A stretch of DNA of 15,836 bases from Caulobacteraceae bacterium (lineage in GTDB: Bacteria > Pseudomonadota > Alphaproteobacteria > Caulobacterales > Caulobacteraceae), in assembly GCA_013815405.1 (NCBI GenBank), contig JACDGF010000009.1:1-15836 (forward strand). Reading direction: 5' to 3'. Below the pieces are notes generated by a model that was given only the letters and a program-made list of their open reading frames with translations, did not search any database and had not been told where the DNA came from. The position numbers were made by a program, and so were the translations under genes. Shown piece by piece: positions 6,095-14,134 of the stretch (position 1 is the stretch's first letter; each line of letters starts with the position of its first letter).

Positions 6095-7708
6095 ATGCGC
6101 GCCTTCGCCCATCTTCTCGACCAGTTGTCGCTGACCGCCTCGCGCAACGCCAAGCTGACCCTGGTGCGCGACTTCCTGCGCGAGACGCCCGACCCTGAGA
6201 GAGGCTGGGCGCTGGCGGCCCTCACCGGCGAGCTCACCTTCCACGTCGCCAAGCCCGCCGCCATCCGCAAGGCGGTCGAGGCGCGCATGGACCCGGCGCT
6301 GTTCGCCTGGTCCCACGACTATGTGGGCGACTTGGCCGAGACGGTGGCCCTGGTCTGGCCCGCCCGACCCGGGGCCAATCGTGAGCCGGATCTCGCCGAA
6401 GTGGTCGACGCCCTCGGCCGGGCGGCGCGCTCCGAGGTCCAGGGCCTGATCGAGGGCTGGCTAGACGCGCTGGACGCGGACGGCCGCTGGGCGCTGCTCA
6501 AGCTGGTCACCGGCGGCCTGCGGGTGGGCCTCTCGGCCCGCCTCGCCAAGCAGGCGGCGGCCGAGATCGGGGACGCCTCCGCGGCCGAGGTCGAGGAATT
6601 GTGGCACGCGCTGCGCCCTCCCTACGAAGACCTGTTCGCCTGGCTGGAGGGCCGCGCCGATCGTCCCACCTGCGACGCGCCCGGGCGCTTCCGCTCGGCC
6701 ATGCTGGCCCAGGCCATCGACGAAGCGCTGGATTTCGCCAAGCTCGACCCGGCGGACTACGCCGCCGAATGGAAATGGGACGGAATCCGCGTCCAGGCGG
6801 TCAGCGAGGCGGGCGCGCGGAGGCTCTACAGCCGCACCGGCGATGATCTCTCGGCGGCTTTTCCCGACGTCATGGCGATGCTGGACTTCGAGGGCGTGAT
6901 CGACGGCGAACTCCTGGTCATGCGCGATGGCGCGGTCGCCCCCTTCGGCGACCTGCAGCAGCGTCTCAACCGAAAGACGGTCGACGCCAAACTGATGTCC
7001 GCCTATCCCGCCGGCATTCGCGCCTACGATCTGCTGATGGAGGGCGAGCGCGACCTGCGCGTCCTGCCCTTTCGCGAACGCCGAACCCGTCTGGAAACCT
7101 TCGTCGAGGCGGTCGCCTCGCCGCTCATCGACCTTTCGCCGCTCCAGCCTTTCGAGACCTGGGACGATCTGGCGCGGCTTCGCGCCGACCCGCCGGCCGG
7201 GGATCCGCGCCGGGCCGAGGGCCTGATGCTCAAACGGTGGGACTCGGCCTACCAGGCCGGCCGGTTCAAGGGCCCGTGGTTCAAATGGAAGCGCGACCCC
7301 CACCTGGTCGACGCCGTGCTGATGTACGCCCAGCGCGGGCACGGCAAGCGTTCCAGTTTCTATTCGGACTACACCTTCGGCGTCTGGCGCGAGGACGCCG
7401 ACGGCCACCGGTCATTGACGCCGGTGGGCAAGGCCTATTTCGGCTTCACCGACGAGGAGCTGAAACGCCTCGACGCCTTCGTGCGGGAGAACACGACCGA
7501 GCGCTTCGGCCCGGTCCGCGCCGTCCGCGCCGACCGGGATTTCGGCCTGGTGCTGGAAGTGGCCTTCGAAGGCCTGCAGCGATCGACCCGCCACAAGTCA
7601 GGCCTCGCCATGCGCTTTCCCCGGGTGCACCGCATCCGCTGGGACAAACCCGCGCGGGACGCCGACGAGCTGGAGACCTTGGAGCGGATGCTGACGGCGG
7701 CGGCGTGA
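6095..7708 (+). CDS. ATP-dependent DNA ligase (exonuclease/Lhr-associated type)
   Basis: A 537-residue DNA ligase that seals nicks through an enzyme-AMP intermediate. An N-terminal helical DNA-binding domain (about 1-190) opens with M-R-A-F-A-H-L-L-D-Q-L, typical of the group associated with the MBL exonuclease. The nucleotidyltransferase domain follows, with motif I E-W-K-W-D-G-I-R (adenylated lysine K227), D-G-E-L (270-273), motif IV A-E-G-L-M-L-K-R (374-381) and motif V W-F-K-W-K-R (395-400). The C-terminal OB domain ends with R-F-P-R (507-510). There are no polymerase or phosphoesterase domains, so this is not LigD of the end-joining pathway. It is on the same strand as the exonuclease, with which it probably acts in a repair pathway that is not fully defined. 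It ends 16 bp from the convergent aminotransferase gene. Confidence 0.96.
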   Translation: MRAFAHLLDQLSLTASRNAKLTLVRDFLRETPDPERGWALAALTGELTFHVAKPAAIRKAVEARMDPALFAWSHDYVGDLAETVALVWPARPGANREPDLAEVVDALGRAARSEVQGLIEGWLDALDADGRWALLKLVTGGLRVGLSARLAKQAAAEIGDASAAEVEELWHALRPPYEDLFAWLEGRADRPTCDAPGRFRSAMLAQAIDEALDFAKLDPADYAAEWKWDGIRVQAVSEAGARRLYSRTGDDLSAAFPDVMAMLDFEGVIDGELLVMRDGAVAPFGDLQQRLNRKTVDAKLMSAYPAGIRAYDLLMEGERDLRVLPFRERRTRLETFVEAVASPLIDLSPLQPFETWDDLARLRADPPAGDPRRAEGLMLKRWDSAYQAGRFKGPWFKWKRDPHLVDAVLMYAQRGHGKRSSFYSDYTFGVWREDADGHRSLTPVGKAYFGFTDEELKRLDAFVRENTTERFGPVRAVRADRDFGLVLEVAFEGLQRSTRHKSGLAMRFPRVHRIRWDKPARDADELETLERMLTAAA

Positions 7709-7723
7709 CCGCCGGCGCCGGTC
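7707..7723. repeat. GC-rich palindrome between convergent genes
   Basis: CCGGCGCCGG (7712-7721) is a perfect 10-bp palindrome, flanked by GACCG and CGGTC that can also pair. It lies in the 16-bp gap between the ligase and aminotransferase stops, where a shared terminator would be expected, but there is no T-run on either strand and such palindromes are common in DNA of this composition. Confidence 0.25.
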
Positions 7724-7724
7724 C

Positions 7725-8876
7725 TCAGCCGTTGAAGCTCCGGACCGCCGCGATGATCCGGTCCTGGAGATCGGGCGCGAGATAGGCGTGCATGGGAAGC
7801 GCGATCACCACCTCGGCCTTGGCTTCGCTGACCGGCAGGCCCCCCGGCCCCCTCGGATAGCGGGCATAGGGCGCCTGGCAATGCATGGGGACCGGATAGT
7901 AGATCGCGGTCGGAATGCCCTGGGTCATCAGATGGGCCGCGAGGCCGTCGCGGTTCGCGTGTTCGACGACATATTGCGCCCAGGTGGAAACGCCGCCCTC
8001 GATTACCGTCGGGACCGCCAGGCAGCATTCCGCGAGACCCTCGGCGTAGCGCGCCGCCACGGCTTGGCGCCGCTCGATCTCGTCGGAAAAGACGGTCAGT
8101 TTTTCCAGGAGGATGGCGGCTTGCAGGGTGTCGAGCCGGGAGTTCATGCCGACGCGGGCGTTGAGATACTTCGGATCATGCCCATTGGCGGCGCGGTCGC
8201 CGCCCGCCGCCTTGCCGTGGACGCGCAGGGAATCCATGCGCTCCCAGAGCGCGGCGTCGCGGGTGAGCACGGCGCCTCCGTCGCCGTAGCAGGCCAGGGG
8301 CTTGGCCGGAAAGAAACTGGTGGTGGCGACATCCGCCCAGCGGATCGGATGATCGTTCCACAGCGTACAACCGAACGCCTGGGCGGAATCGGCGATCAGC
8401 TTGAGGCCGCGGCGCCGGCACACCTCGGCCAGGCGCGGATAGTCGGCGGCCTGGCCGAAAAGATCGACAGCGATCACCGCGGCGGGCCTCAGCCGGCCTT
8501 CGGCCGTCACCGCCGCGATGGCGGCTTCGAGGTGGGCTGGATCGAGATTGTAGGTGTCCGGCAGGATATCCACGAACACCGGTTCCGCGCCGGTCCAGGG
8601 TACGACCTCCGGCGTGGCGGCGAAGGTGAAGGATGGGCAGAAGACCGCGTCCCCCGCGCCGATTTCCCAGGCCTTCAGCGGCAGGGCCAGGGCGTCGGTG
8701 CCGTTGGCGCAGGTCAGCGCCAGGGGGGCGCCGCAGAAGTCGGCCAGCGCCCGTTCCAACTCGCGCACCTCCGGCCCCATCACATAGGCGCCGTGGGCCA
8801 GGACCCGGGCGATGGCCGCGTCCAGCCCAGGTTTGATCCGCGCCTGCTGGGCGGCCAGGTCGATGAACGGGATCAT
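7725..8876 (-). CDS. DegT/DnrJ/EryC1/StrS family nucleotide-sugar aminotransferase
   Basis: A 383-residue PLP enzyme of fold type I that transfers an amino group to a keto sugar nucleotide for surface polysaccharide. The Schiff-base lysine is K192 in S-F-F-P-A-K-P-L-A-C-Y-G-D-G-G-A; D163 and Q166 in I-A-D-S-A-Q-A-F-G contact the cofactor; N-S-R-L-D-T-L-Q-A-A-I-L is the conserved substrate-side segment, and the opening I-P-F-I-D-L-A-A-Q is typical. The motif around the lysine is closest, from memory, to WbpE-like enzymes that aminate UDP-3-keto-GlcNAcA, but substrate cannot be fixed. I chose ATG 8876 at the conserved start; the frame is open to 8918 without family-like residues. It lies 55 bp downstream of the GmhB-like phosphatase on the same strand and probably shares its transcript. 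Confidence 0.92.
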   Translation of the reverse strand: MIPFIDLAAQQARIKPGLDAAIARVLAHGAYVMGPEVRELERALADFCGAPLALTCANGTDALALPLKAWEIGAGDAVFCPSFTFAATPEVVPWTGAEPVFVDILPDTYNLDPAHLEAAIAAVTAEGRLRPAAVIAVDLFGQAADYPRLAEVCRRRGLKLIADSAQAFGCTLWNDHPIRWADVATTSFFPAKPLACYGDGGAVLTRDAALWERMDSLRVHGKAAGGDRAANGHDPKYLNARVGMNSRLDTLQAAILLEKLTVFSDEIERRQAVAARYAEGLAECCLAVPTVIEGGVSTWAQYVVEHANRDGLAAHLMTQGIPTAIYYPVPMHCQAPYARYPRGPGGLPVSEAKAEVVIALPMHAYLAPDLQDRIIAAVRSFNG

Positions 8877-8931
8877 GGCGGGCGCTGATAGGCCGCGCCG
8901 GGGCGGGCGGCGACACAAACCCTGTATCGGA

Positions 8932-9447
8932 TCATTTCGGCAAGGTCAGGGTGGCCAGGAAGTCGCCCAGGTCGCCGCCGGGGAAACGAACGCCGGCGAT
9001 CCCTGCCCGGCGCGCGGCCTCCAGATCCGATGGCTGGTCGCCGACCAGGAGGGCGCGCCCCGGATCGATCGCCCAATCGGCCAAGGCCTTGAGGATGAGG
9101 CCGGGGTTCGGTTTCCGGTCCGGGTGGTCGGGGTGGCGGTAGGCGGCGACCGTGGCTTCGGAATGAAAGGGGCAGACATAGAAGGCGTCGATGCGGGCGC
9201 CGTCCTGGGCCAGATCGGCCCGCATGACGGCGTGCAGCCGGTCGACCGCCGCCTCGTCGAACCGGCCGCGGGCGACGCCGGACTGATTGGTGACCACGAT
9301 GACCAGCAGCCCGGCGCGGTTCAAACGGCCGATCGCCCGCCGCGCGCCGGGCGTCCATTCCAGGCGATCGGGCTCGCCGACATAGCCGTGGTCGAGGTTG
9401 AGGACGCCGTCGCGATCGAAGATCACCGCCGCCCGGCCCGCATTCAT
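8932..9447 (-). CDS. gmhB: HAD-IIIA phosphatase, GmhB-like (heptose bisphosphate phosphatase family)
   Basis: A 171-residue cytosolic phosphatase. The HAD motifs are complete: nucleophile and acid D11 and D13 in F-D-R-D-G-V-L-N, motif II T53-N54-Q55-S56-G57, K112 in R-K-P-N-P-G, and D137 and D141 in G-D-Q-P-S-D. GmhB removes the 7-phosphate of heptose 1,7-bisphosphate on the way to ADP-heptose of the LPS core. The E. coli enzyme holds a structural zinc with C-x-H and C-x-C; here residues 92-95 read C-P-F-H and residues 105-110 read H-P-D-H-P-D with no cysteines, so the zinc loop is changed and the substrate may differ. The ATG at 9447 follows GGGAA; an in-frame ATG at 9459 is also possible. 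It is divergent from kdsD. Confidence 0.8.
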   Translation of the reverse strand: MNAGRAAVIFDRDGVLNLDHGYVGEPDRLEWTPGARRAIGRLNRAGLLVIVVTNQSGVARGRFDEAAVDRLHAVMRADLAQDGARIDAFYVCPFHSEATVAAYRHPDHPDRKPNPGLILKALADWAIDPGRALLVGDQPSDLEAARRAGIAGVRFPGGDLGDFLATLTLPK

Positions 9448-9514
9448 CGCTTCCCGCATCGCCTCTCGCGCCTTAGGATCGCGGCGTTCCGATCGCCGAT
9501 CACGGTACAGCGCC

Positions 9515-10513
9515 TTGCGACCATCGCCAAAGCCCCGGCTTCTGCCCGATCCCATCGCTTCGGCCGTGCAGACGGTGGCCGCGGAGATCGAAGGCCTGCG
9601 GGTGTTGTCGACCGCGCTCCAGAACGGCCTGGGCACCCCCTTCGAAGAGGCGGTGGCGGTCATCGCCCGGGCGACCGGCCGGGTGGTGGTGACCGGCATG
9701 GGCAAGAGCGGTCACGTGGGGCGAAAAATAGCCGCCACCCTGGCGTCGACCGGCACGCCGGCGTTCTTCCTGCACCCGGGCGAAGCCAGCCATGGCGATC
9801 TGGGCATGGTCGCGGCGGGCGATGTGGTTCTGGCCCTGTCATGGTCCGGCGAGACGCCGGAACTGCGCGACGTCATCCACTTCTGCAAGCGCTTCGCTGT
9901 CCCCATTCTGGCCATCGCTTCGGAGCCCGGCAGCGCCTTGGCGCACGCCGCCGACATCGCGCTCATCCTGCCGCAGGCGCGCGAGGCCTGCTCCACGACC
10001 TCCACCCCGACCACCTCGACGACCATGCAGCTGGCCTTCGGCGACGCCCTGGCGGTCGCGCTGTTGGAGGCGCGGGGCTTTTCGGCCGCGGACTTCCTCA
10101 ACTTCCATCCCGGCGGGCGCCTCGGGGCGAGGCTGGTCACAGTGGGCGACCTGATGGCCCGAGGGACCGACCTGCCGTGGATTCTCGACAGCGCGACCCT
10201 CTCCGACGCCATCGTCGAAATCACGCGAACGCGCTGCGGGGGGGTCGGGGTGATCGACGGGAGCGGCGCCCTGGTCGGCGCCTTCACCGACGGTGACCTG
10301 CGCCGGGCCCTGCCGGCCAGCGACCTTTCCGCGCCGGTCGCCGAGCACATGACGCGGTCGCCGGTTTTCGTTCACCCCCACCTTCTGGCGACCGAGGCCC
10401 TGCGGGTGATGAACGAGCGGCCCCGGCCGATCATGCTGATCTTCGTCTGCGAGGGTGACCGCCTGGTCGGCGCCGCGCACATGCACGATTTCCTCCGCGC
10501 CGGGATCGCCTAG
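9515..10513 (+). CDS. kdsD: Arabinose-5-phosphate isomerase (KdsD/KpsF)
   Basis: Converts ribulose 5-phosphate to arabinose 5-phosphate, the first step to KDO of the LPS inner core. An N-terminal SIS domain holds V-V-T-G-M-G-K-S-G-H-V-G-R-K and A-S-T-G-T-P-A-F-F-L-H-P-G-E-A-S-H-G-D, then L-S-W-S-G-E-T-P-E and T-T-S-T-T-M-Q-L-A-F-G-D-A-L-A; two CBS domains follow, with F-T-D-G-D-L-R-R and the terminal A-H-M-H-D-F-L-R-A-G. The start is uncertain: there is no in-frame ATG before the SIS core. TTG at 9515 gives 332 residues and places the M-G-K-S-G motif at residue 62, close to E. coli KdsD (328 residues); CTG 9542 and GTG 9566 are alternatives, and none has a clear Shine-Dalgarno site. The gap to the divergent phosphatase gene is about 67 bp. 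Confidence 0.93.
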   Translation: MRPSPKPRLLPDPIASAVQTVAAEIEGLRVLSTALQNGLGTPFEEAVAVIARATGRVVVTGMGKSGHVGRKIAATLASTGTPAFFLHPGEASHGDLGMVAAGDVVLALSWSGETPELRDVIHFCKRFAVPILAIASEPGSALAHAADIALILPQAREACSTTSTPTTSTTMQLAFGDALAVALLEARGFSAADFLNFHPGGRLGARLVTVGDLMARGTDLPWILDSATLSDAIVEITRTRCGGVGVIDGSGALVGAFTDGDLRRALPASDLSAPVAEHMTRSPVFVHPHLLATEALRVMNERPRPIMLIFVCEGDRLVGAAHMHDFLRAGIA

Positions 10514-10655
10514 CCGGTTCGGCCGCCCGGCCTTGCGTGGGCGTAGCCGCCGCGCGGAATTGGCGCTAGGTAGGCGCGCCACGGGCCACGCCGCTCCACC
10601 TCCCGCCACCCCGCGCCGATCATCGCGCGATCCGATCTCAAAAGCTTCATCGCTC

Positions 10656-11858
10656 ATGACCCTTGACCTCGCCGACATTCGCGCCGCCGCGGGGCGGATC
10701 GCCGGCCACGTCGAGCGCACCCCCTGCCGCTGGTCCAGGACCCTGTCGCAGATCACCGGCGCCGAGGTCTGGGTGAAGTTCGAGAACCATCAGTTCACCG
10801 CCTCCTTCAAGGAACGCGGCGCGCTGAACAAACTCTCCCAGCTCACCGACGCGGAGAAGACGCGCGGGGTCATCGCCGCCTCGGCGGGCAATCATGCCCA
10901 GGGCCTGGCCTATCACGGCGAGCGGCTCGGCATCCCGGTGACCATCGTCATGCCGGTCGGCACGCCGCACGTGAAGGTGCAGCAGACCCGCGACTTCGGC
11001 GCGACGGTGGTGATCGAGGGCGACGGCTACGACACCGCCTGTGAGCGCGCCATGGCGCTCCAGGAGGAGCGCGGTTTGGTGTTCGTCCATGCTTTCGACG
11101 ACCGGGACATCATGGCCGGCCAGGGGACGATCGCCCTGGAGATGCTCGAGGACGCCCCGGACCTGGAGGTGCTGCCCGTGCCGATCGGTGGCGGCGGCCT
11201 GATCTCGGGGGTGGCCACGGCCGCCAAGGCGATCAAGCCGGACATCGAGGTGATCGGCGTCGAGGCGGCGATGTACCCCTCCTTCACCGGCCGCATGCGC
11301 GGCCTGAACGCGCCGATCGGCGGTCAGACCATCGCCGAGGGCATAGCGGTCAAGGGCGTGGGACAGCTGACCTATGGCGTCGCCATGCCCCTGATCAGCG
11401 ATGTCCTGTTGCTGGAAGAACCGTTCTTCGAGCGGGCGGTCGCCCTCTACTGCAATGTGGAAAAGACGGTGACCGAAGGGGCGGGGGCGGCGGCGCTGGC
11501 CGCCCTCCTGGCGTATCCGGAGCGCTTTCGCCATCGCAAGTGCGGGCTGATCATCACCGGTGGCAATATCGACCCGCGCCTGTTGGCCTCGGTCCTGACC
11601 CGCGAGATGGTGCGCGCGCAGCGGCTGGTCTCCCTGCGCATCGTCGGGGCCGACCTGCCGGGCATGCTGGCGACGATGTCCGCCACCATCGGCGACCTGG
11701 GGGGCAACATCATCGAGGTGGCGCACAACCGCCTGGCCCTGGACGTCCCGGCCAAGGGGGCCGAGTTCGACATCATGATCGAGACCCGCGACGCCCAGCA
11801 TACCCAGGAGATCATGGACGCCCTGCGCGAGGGGGGCTACCCGCCCCGGTCCGTATGA
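10656..11858 (+). CDS. ilvA: Threonine ammonia-lyase (PLP lyase with C-terminal ACT-like domain)
   Basis: A 400-residue enzyme that deaminates threonine to 2-oxobutanoate and ammonia, feeding isoleucine synthesis or threonine breakdown. The PLP lysine is K52 in T-A-S-F-K-E-R-G-A; S-A-G-N-H-A-Q-G (76-83) binds the substrate carboxylate; the glycine loop G-G-G-G-L-I-S-G (178-185) holds the cofactor phosphate. After the catalytic domain, residues about 325-400 form a single ACT-like domain (V-S-L-R-I-V-G-A-D-L-P-G-M-L), so the layout is that of the about 400-residue threonine ammonia-lyases rather than the longer E. coli IlvA with two regulatory repeats. ATG 10656 fits the conserved start. A 142-bp gap separates it from kdsD; no strong promoter is recognisable. 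Its stop overlaps the FKBP start by ATGA. Confidence 0.94.
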   Translation: MTLDLADIRAAAGRIAGHVERTPCRWSRTLSQITGAEVWVKFENHQFTASFKERGALNKLSQLTDAEKTRGVIAASAGNHAQGLAYHGERLGIPVTIVMPVGTPHVKVQQTRDFGATVVIEGDGYDTACERAMALQEERGLVFVHAFDDRDIMAGQGTIALEMLEDAPDLEVLPVPIGGGGLISGVATAAKAIKPDIEVIGVEAAMYPSFTGRMRGLNAPIGGQTIAEGIAVKGVGQLTYGVAMPLISDVLLLEEPFFERAVALYCNVEKTVTEGAGAAALAALLAYPERFRHRKCGLIITGGNIDPRLLASVLTREMVRAQRLVSLRIVGADLPGMLATMSATIGDLGGNIIEVAHNRLALDVPAKGAEFDIMIETRDAQHTQEIMDALREGGYPPRSV

Positions 11859-12355
11859 GAACGCCGATTCGTCGCCCCGCGCTCGCCGTCCTCTTCGCAC
11901 TGGCGCTCTGCGCCTGCGCGCGCACGGCGCCGGCCGCCGACGGACGGGCCGCCGCCCAAGCCTTCCTGGCCAGGAACGCCAAAGCCCCGGGCGTGCACGT
12001 CACCCAATCCGGCCTTCAGTACCGCGTCTTCCACGCCGGCCCGGCCGGCGGCCCGCGCCCCAAGCCGGCCGACGAGGTCAAGGTCGACTACGAGGGCAAA
12101 CTGATCAGCGGCGAGGTGTTCGATTCCTCCTTCGCGCGCGGGTCCCCGGCCGTGATGACCGTGCGCGACTTGGTTCCCGGCTGGCAAGAAGCCCTGCAGC
12201 TCATGCGCCCCGGCGACGAGTGGCTGCTCTACGTTCCGCCGAGCCTGGGCTATGGCGACAGGGCGGCCGGGCCGATCCCGCCGGGCAGCGTGCTGATCTT
12301 CAAGATCGACCTGATCGGCGTCCTTCCGGACGCCAGTTCAGTGGGTCGGGGATAG
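11855..12355 (+). CDS. Exported FKBP-type peptidyl-prolyl cis-trans isomerase, possible lipoprotein
   Basis: A 166-residue protein with a signal peptide: basic R2-R6-R7, a hydrophobic run to about residue 20, then L-C-A-C with C21 in the position of a lipobox cysteine, though cysteine at -2 is unusual and a cleaved soluble form is possible. The mature part carries a short helical stretch ([11 protein letters not shown]) and the leader T-Q-S-G-L-Q-Y-R-V, then the FKBP domain with [27 protein letters not shown] and Y-V-P-P-S-L-G-Y-G. It should speed prolyl isomerisation during folding in the periplasm or at the outer membrane. The ATGA overlap indicates coupling to the threonine lyase, without an obvious functional link. 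Its last 18 bases overlap the convergent queG. Confidence 0.93.
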   Translation: MRTPIRRPALAVLFALALCACARTAPAADGRAAAQAFLARNAKAPGVHVTQSGLQYRVFHAGPAGGPRPKPADEVKVDYEGKLISGEVFDSSFARGSPAVMTVRDLVPGWQEALQLMRPGDEWLLYVPPSLGYGDRAAGPIPPGSVLIFKIDLIGVLPDASSVGRG

Positions 12356-13402
12356 AGTCGGTTCGAGGCGCGCCAAGGCCCAGGCCGCCGCCTCGCGAAC
12401 CGTCTCGCAGGCGTCGTCCAGCCTGACGGTGGCGACCTCGATCAGGGCGGCGTCACCGGAATTGCCGATCGCGTACATCACATTGCGCACGAAACGGTCG
12501 CGGCCGATGCGCTTGATCGGGCTGGCGGAGAAGAGGATCCGGAAAGCCGCGTCGTCCAAAGCCGCGAGGTCGGCGAGGGCGGGCGCGCGCAGGGTCTCGC
12601 GAGCATGGAACCCCGCCTCGCGCGCGGTCTGGGCGAACTTGTTCCACGGGCAGACGGCCAGGCAATCGTCGCAGCCATAGATGCGGTTGCCCAGCGCCTC
12701 GCGGTACTTCAGGGGAATGGGCCCGGCGTGCTCGATGGTGAGGTATGAGAGACAGGCCCGGGCGTCGAGTTGATAGGGGGCCGGGAAGGCCTGGGTCGGG
12801 CAGACATCGAGACAGGCGCGGCACGCGCCGCAATGGTCTTGCGCCCCTTCGTCGGGCGGCAGATCGAGGCTGGTCAGCACGCTGCCCAGGAACAGCCAGG
12901 ACCCGAACGCGCGGGAGACGAGGTTGGTGTGCTTGCCCTGCCAGCCCACCCCGGCGCGGGCGGCGAGCGGCTTTTCCATCAGGGGGGCGGTGTCGACGAA
13001 CACCTTCACCTCTCCGTCCAACCGACGCTTCATAAAGCCGCCCAGGGACTTCAATCGGCCTTTGATCAGGCCGTGGTAGTCGCGCCCTTGCGCGTAGACC
13101 GAGATCGTCGCGCGCGAGGCTCGCTTCAAAGCCGCGAGCGGGTCGGCGTCCGGTCCGTAGTTCATCCCCAGGACCACGGCCGATCGCGCTTGCGGCCACA
13201 GGGCGCTTGGATGGCTTCGCCGCGCGGCGGTGGTCTCCATCCAGGCCATGGTCCCATGGCGCCCGGCGGCCACGAACGCCTCGAGCCGCGCCGACGCGGG
13301 CCAGGCGCCGCGAACCTGGGCGAAGCCGCAGGCGTCGAACCCCAGACGGCGCGCCTCGCAGCGGATCAGGGCGCGGGGATCGTCAGAAGTCGAGGTCGTC
13401 AT
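12338..13402 (-). CDS. queG: Epoxyqueuosine reductase QueG
   Basis: A 354-residue cytosolic iron-sulfur and cobalamin enzyme that reduces epoxyqueuosine to queuosine at position 34 of tRNAs with GUN anticodons, the last step of queuosine synthesis. Two [4Fe-4S] motifs are clear: C191-G-A-C194-R-A-C197-L-D-V-C201-P and, further on, C244-D-D-C247-L-A-V-C251-P, with C217 in [11 protein letters not shown] as the remaining ligand. D137 in V-D-T-A-P-L-M-E-K is the conserved acid near the cobalamin, and G-W-Q-G-K-H-T-N-L is also typical. A short HEAT-like C-terminus follows. The start lies 20 bp inside the 3' end of the upstream fzlA gene on the same strand, so expression is probably coupled. The 3' end overlaps the convergent FKBP gene by 18 bp. 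Confidence 0.97.
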   Translation of the reverse strand: MTTSTSDDPRALIRCEARRLGFDACGFAQVRGAWPASARLEAFVAAGRHGTMAWMETTAARRSHPSALWPQARSAVVLGMNYGPDADPLAALKRASRATISVYAQGRDYHGLIKGRLKSLGGFMKRRLDGEVKVFVDTAPLMEKPLAARAGVGWQGKHTNLVSRAFGSWLFLGSVLTSLDLPPDEGAQDHCGACRACLDVCPTQAFPAPYQLDARACLSYLTIEHAGPIPLKYREALGNRIYGCDDCLAVCPWNKFAQTAREAGFHARETLRAPALADLAALDDAAFRILFSASPIKRIGRDRFVRNVMYAIGNSGDAALIEVATVRLDDACETVREAAAWALARLEPTLSPTH

Positions 13403-14069
13403 AGTGGCTGGCCGGCGCCAGGCCAGGCCAGCGGTCGGTGAGCAGAGGCCGGAAGGCGGGCCGGGACTTGACCTTCATGTACCAGGTCTTCACCCCCGGA
13501 AAATCGCGCCAGGGAATATCGCCGAAGTAGTCGAGCACGGAGATATGCGCCGCGCCGGCGAAGTCGGCCAGGCTCAGGCGACGGCCGGCCAGCCAGTCGC
13601 GCGCCAGGAGCAGCTTTTCCAGATAGACCAGATGAAGCCGCAGGGCGTCGCGCCCCTGGCGCATGGCGTAGAGGTCCGGCGCGCCCATCTTCAAGAGCCG
13701 CTTCTCCAGCTTCTCGTGCAGCAGATAGGCGTTGACCTCATTGTCGAACTTGCGGTCGAACCACTGCATCAGGCGCCGGGCCTCGGCCCGGTCGCCCGGC
13801 TCGCTTCCCAGCAGGTCGTGCTCCGGATATTCGCGCTCCAGGTGCTCGAGGATGGCCCGGGCCTCGCAGACCGTCACCGGCTCGCCCCCGGATCGTTCGA
13901 CCAGCACCGGGGTGAGGCCCGAGGGATTGAGCGCGGCGAAATCCTTGGGCTGTTCCCAATAGCGCACTACGGCCTCGTCGAACGCCAGGCGTTTTTCGCC
14001 AAGCGCGAGGCGGGCCTGGCGCGACGCCGGGTCGAGGGGAAAGTGGTGCAGGGTTCGATCGACGCTCAT
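13383..14069 (-). CDS. fzlA: GST-fold cell-division protein FzlA (FtsZ-binding)
   Basis: A 228-residue glutathione-transferase-fold protein: a thioredoxin-like N-terminal domain (about 5-80, [13 protein letters not shown] and [10 protein letters not shown]) and a helical C-terminal domain (about 90-210). It ends with the tail H-Y-D-D-L-D-F. The sequence fits FzlA, the essential Caulobacter protein that binds and curves FtsZ filaments and promotes constriction. As I recall, W38 and D227 are residues whose mutation alters FzlA function; both are found here at exactly those numbers. The position after the thioredoxin-domain strand reads C-E-A-R rather than the E-S of catalytic GSTs, in line with a non-enzymatic role. 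A TATAGC box (minus strand, 14082-14087) lies 12 bases before the ATG, with no Shine-Dalgarno site. A generic GST is the alternative. Confidence 0.82.
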   Translation of the reverse strand: MSVDRTLHHFPLDPASRQARLALGEKRLAFDEAVVRYWEQPKDFAALNPSGLTPVLVERSGGEPVTVCEARAILEHLEREYPEHDLLGSEPGDRAEARRLMQWFDRKFDNEVNAYLLHEKLEKRLLKMGAPDLYAMRQGRDALRLHLVYLEKLLLARDWLAGRRLSLADFAGAAHISVLDYFGDIPWRDFPGVKTWYMKVKSRPAFRPLLTDRWPGLAPASHYDDLDF

Positions 14070-14081
14070 CGGGCGGGGCGA

Positions 14082-14089
14082 GCTATAGC
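14082..14089 (-). promoter_or_regulatory. TATA-like box just upstream of fzlA
   Basis: GCTATAGC is an 8-bp palindrome 12-13 bases before the fzlA ATG. Read on the minus strand as a -10 element (TATAGC) it would give a leader of only about five bases. The bases between it and the ATG are C-rich and carry no ribosome-binding site. No convincing -35 is seen. Confidence 0.3.
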
Positions 14090-14134
14090 CAAATCCGCCG
14101 GCCGGACAACGCCCCGCCCGACGCGAAACCGCGC

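Noticed and set aside
7707..7723. Palindrome between the ligase and aminotransferase as a bidirectional terminator.
   Set aside because: No T-run on either strand; a 10-bp GC palindrome is common at this composition. Listed only as a low-confidence repeat.
10514..10655. The 142-bp gap before threonine ammonia-lyase as a riboswitch or attenuator leader.
   Set aside because: I see no leader peptide, run of regulatory codons, terminator-antiterminator pair or known aptamer pattern in it.
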